From Kryptolebias marmoratus (Eukaryota; Chordata; Actinopteri; Cyprinodontiformes; Rivulidae), in the NCBI RefSeq assembly GCF_001649575.2, contig NC_051441.1:13608903-13672902 (forward strand): a stretch of DNA of 64,000 bases. The letters are read 5' to 3'. Made by a program: the position numbers and the translations under genes. Shown one piece after another: positions 62,813-64,000 of the stretch (position 1 is the first letter of the stretch; every line of letters starts with the position of its first letter). Under the pieces are notes generated by a model that did no database searches, was not told the DNA's origin, and was given only the letters and a program-made list of their open reading frames with translations.

Positions 62813-64000
62813 ATGCCTTCAGTTCAGTCTCTGAAAGAGTTCATCAGCGAGCGACTAACTGCTGCTGCTGAAGAAATACTCACAGAGTTTGAAAAAACCA
62901 TCGTCCAGTACGAGGAAGAGATCGACCGTCAGCGCAGACTGCTGGACATCAACTCGAAAGCACAATTAAATCTGTACAACATAGAACTCCCACAGCATTA
63001 CATCTGGAAGGAAAAGGATGTTCTCACTGACCAACAAGTTCACGAACAGGAAAGTAAGTCCAGTTTGGTCCAGGAGGAACCAGAACCTCCACAAATTAAA
63101 GACGAACAGGAGGAAATATGTACCAATCAGGATGAAGAGCAACTTTCACTGAAGCGGGAGGCCGATACGTTTATGGTGACTCCTGATTATAAAGAAATTA
63201 ACCACAAGGAACCAGAGCCTCTCCAGGAGGAACCAGAGCGTCCACAGGTGAAAGAGGAACCAGAGAAAGTCTGCATTGGTCAAGATGAAGAACAGATTTT
63301 ACTGATGCAGGATGCTGAGGACAGAAGCCACCGGGGACCAGAAAAAACCATTGTTCAGTACGAGGAAGAGATCGACCGTCAGCGTAGACTGCTGGGTATC
63401 AGCTGGAAACCACAGATATACCTCCACAGGATAGAACTCCCACAGCAGAACGTCTGGAAGGAGAAGAGGATTCTCACTGACCAGCAGCTCTGTAACCAGG
63501 AGAGGAACTCATGTTTGGACCACGAAGAACCGGAGCCTCCACAGATGATGGATGACCATGGGGAACAAGAACCTCTGCATGTTACGAAAGAACAGGGGGA
63601 ACCAGAATTTCCACAGATGAAAGTGAACCATGAGAATCCAGAAGTTCCAGACAAAAAAGAAGGCCAGGTAAAACCAGAAACTCCTACTTATAAGGAACTA
63701 AACCACTTGAAACTAGAACCAAACGAGGACAAACTCCTGTATCAGAACTCTCTTGAAGCAGAGAACCAAGATCAGGAACCAATCAGGAATGTAGACCCAG
63801 GATCCAGCAGAGATGAAGAGCTGAAACAACATAAGAGACGTCCACAAACCAGAGGTCATCGAGACAATGTAGACAGTCCAAAACTAAAGAGAGACCAAAA
63901 AAAGTGTTTTTTGTGTGTGACTTGTGGAAAACAATTCAGTGTGAAAAGAACTTTAACTGTTCACATGAGAACTCACACAGGTGAGAAGCCTTTCAAGTGT
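62813..64000 (+). CDS. C2H2 zinc-finger protein gene 2, partial, with a doubled N-terminal domain
   Basis: The frame is open for 396 codons to the window edge. It begins MPSVQSLKEFISERLTAAAE and closely follows gene 1 to VKEEPE. About 410 nt then have no counterpart in gene 1. They begin VCIGQDEEQILLMQDAEDR and include a second, diverged copy of the N-terminal domain core (EKTIVQYEEEIDRQRRLLG from residue 177, then RIELPQQNVWKEK and LTDQQLCNQERNSS). The gene-1-like sequence resumes at KPETPTYKELNHLKLEPN. The first finger (CVTCGKQFSVKRTLTVHMRTH) is complete and the second starts at the edge. The finger count is unknown. Confidence 0.88.
   Translation, partial: MPSVQSLKEFISERLTAAAEEILTEFEKTIVQYEEEIDRQRRLLDINSKAQLNLYNIELPQHYIWKEKDVLTDQQVHEQESKSSLVQEEPEPPQIKDEQEEICTNQDEEQLSLKREADTFMVTPDYKEINHKEPEPLQEEPERPQVKEEPEKVCIGQDEEQILLMQDAEDRSHRGPEKTIVQYEEEIDRQRRLLGISWKPQIYLHRIELPQQNVWKEKRILTDQQLCNQERNSCLDHEEPEPPQMMDDHGEQEPLHVTKEQGEPEFPQMKVNHENPEVPDKKEGQVKPETPTYKELNHLKLEPNEDKLLYQNSLEAENQDQEPIRNVDPGSSRDEELKQHKRRPQTRGHRDNVDSPKLKRDQKKCFLCVTCGKQFSVKRTLTVHMRTHTGEKPFKC

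Overview
The window is vertebrate nuclear DNA, almost certainly from a teleost fish. The genes have many short exons with GT-AG introns and 3' UTRs that are often long. The DNA between them holds teleost-type repeats: hAT-like MITEs, Tc1/mariner remnants and non-LTR retrotransposon pieces. The right end carries fish-type multi-C2H2 zinc-finger genes. The species cannot be named from the sequence. There are two runs of N (24515-24645 and 54896-55118) and one isolated N (60002).

Left block (1-29.6 kb). The 3' half of mapk8ip3 (JIP3 scaffold, + strand, 5' end off the window) is followed by nme3 (-), mrps34 (-), spsb3 (+) and atp6v0c (-). This is close to the gene order of human 16p13.3, but without EME2. 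The genes are housekeeping or signalling genes: JNK/axonal transport scaffold, nucleoside diphosphate kinase, mitoribosomal protein, SPRY/SOCS-box ubiquitin-ligase adaptor and V-ATPase proteolipid. The pairs mapk8ip3/nme3 and spsb3/atp6v0c converge, with poly(A) signals only about 100 and 35 bp apart.

Middle block (33-56.6 kb). ypel3 (-), gdpd3 (-) and mapk3/ERK1 (-) lie in the order of human 16p11.2. The window therefore joins two segments that are far apart on human chromosome 16, with a repeat-rich, gene-free stretch (29.9-33.2 kb) at the join.

Right block (57.6-64 kb). Two zinc-finger genes (+) lie in a tandem duplication whose repeat includes about 220 bp of promoter. The second runs off the window and carries a second, partial copy of its own N-terminal domain. 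A non-LTR retrotransposon with an internal deletion sits between them.

I rebuilt the exons by hand. The coding lengths close in frame for mapk8ip3 (1974 nt, partial), nme3 (507), mrps34 (660), spsb3 (1119), atp6v0c (465), ypel3 (360), gdpd3 (948) and mapk3 (1341 if exon 8 is read to its stop). I saw no convincing evidence of an undescribed multi-gene system. The strongest oddities are an active-site Arg-to-Trp change in nme3, the duplicated N-terminal domain in the second zinc-finger gene, an unusual ERK1 C-terminus, GC-AG introns in mapk8ip3, and a perfect CLEAR (TFEB) palindrome upstream of atp6v0c.
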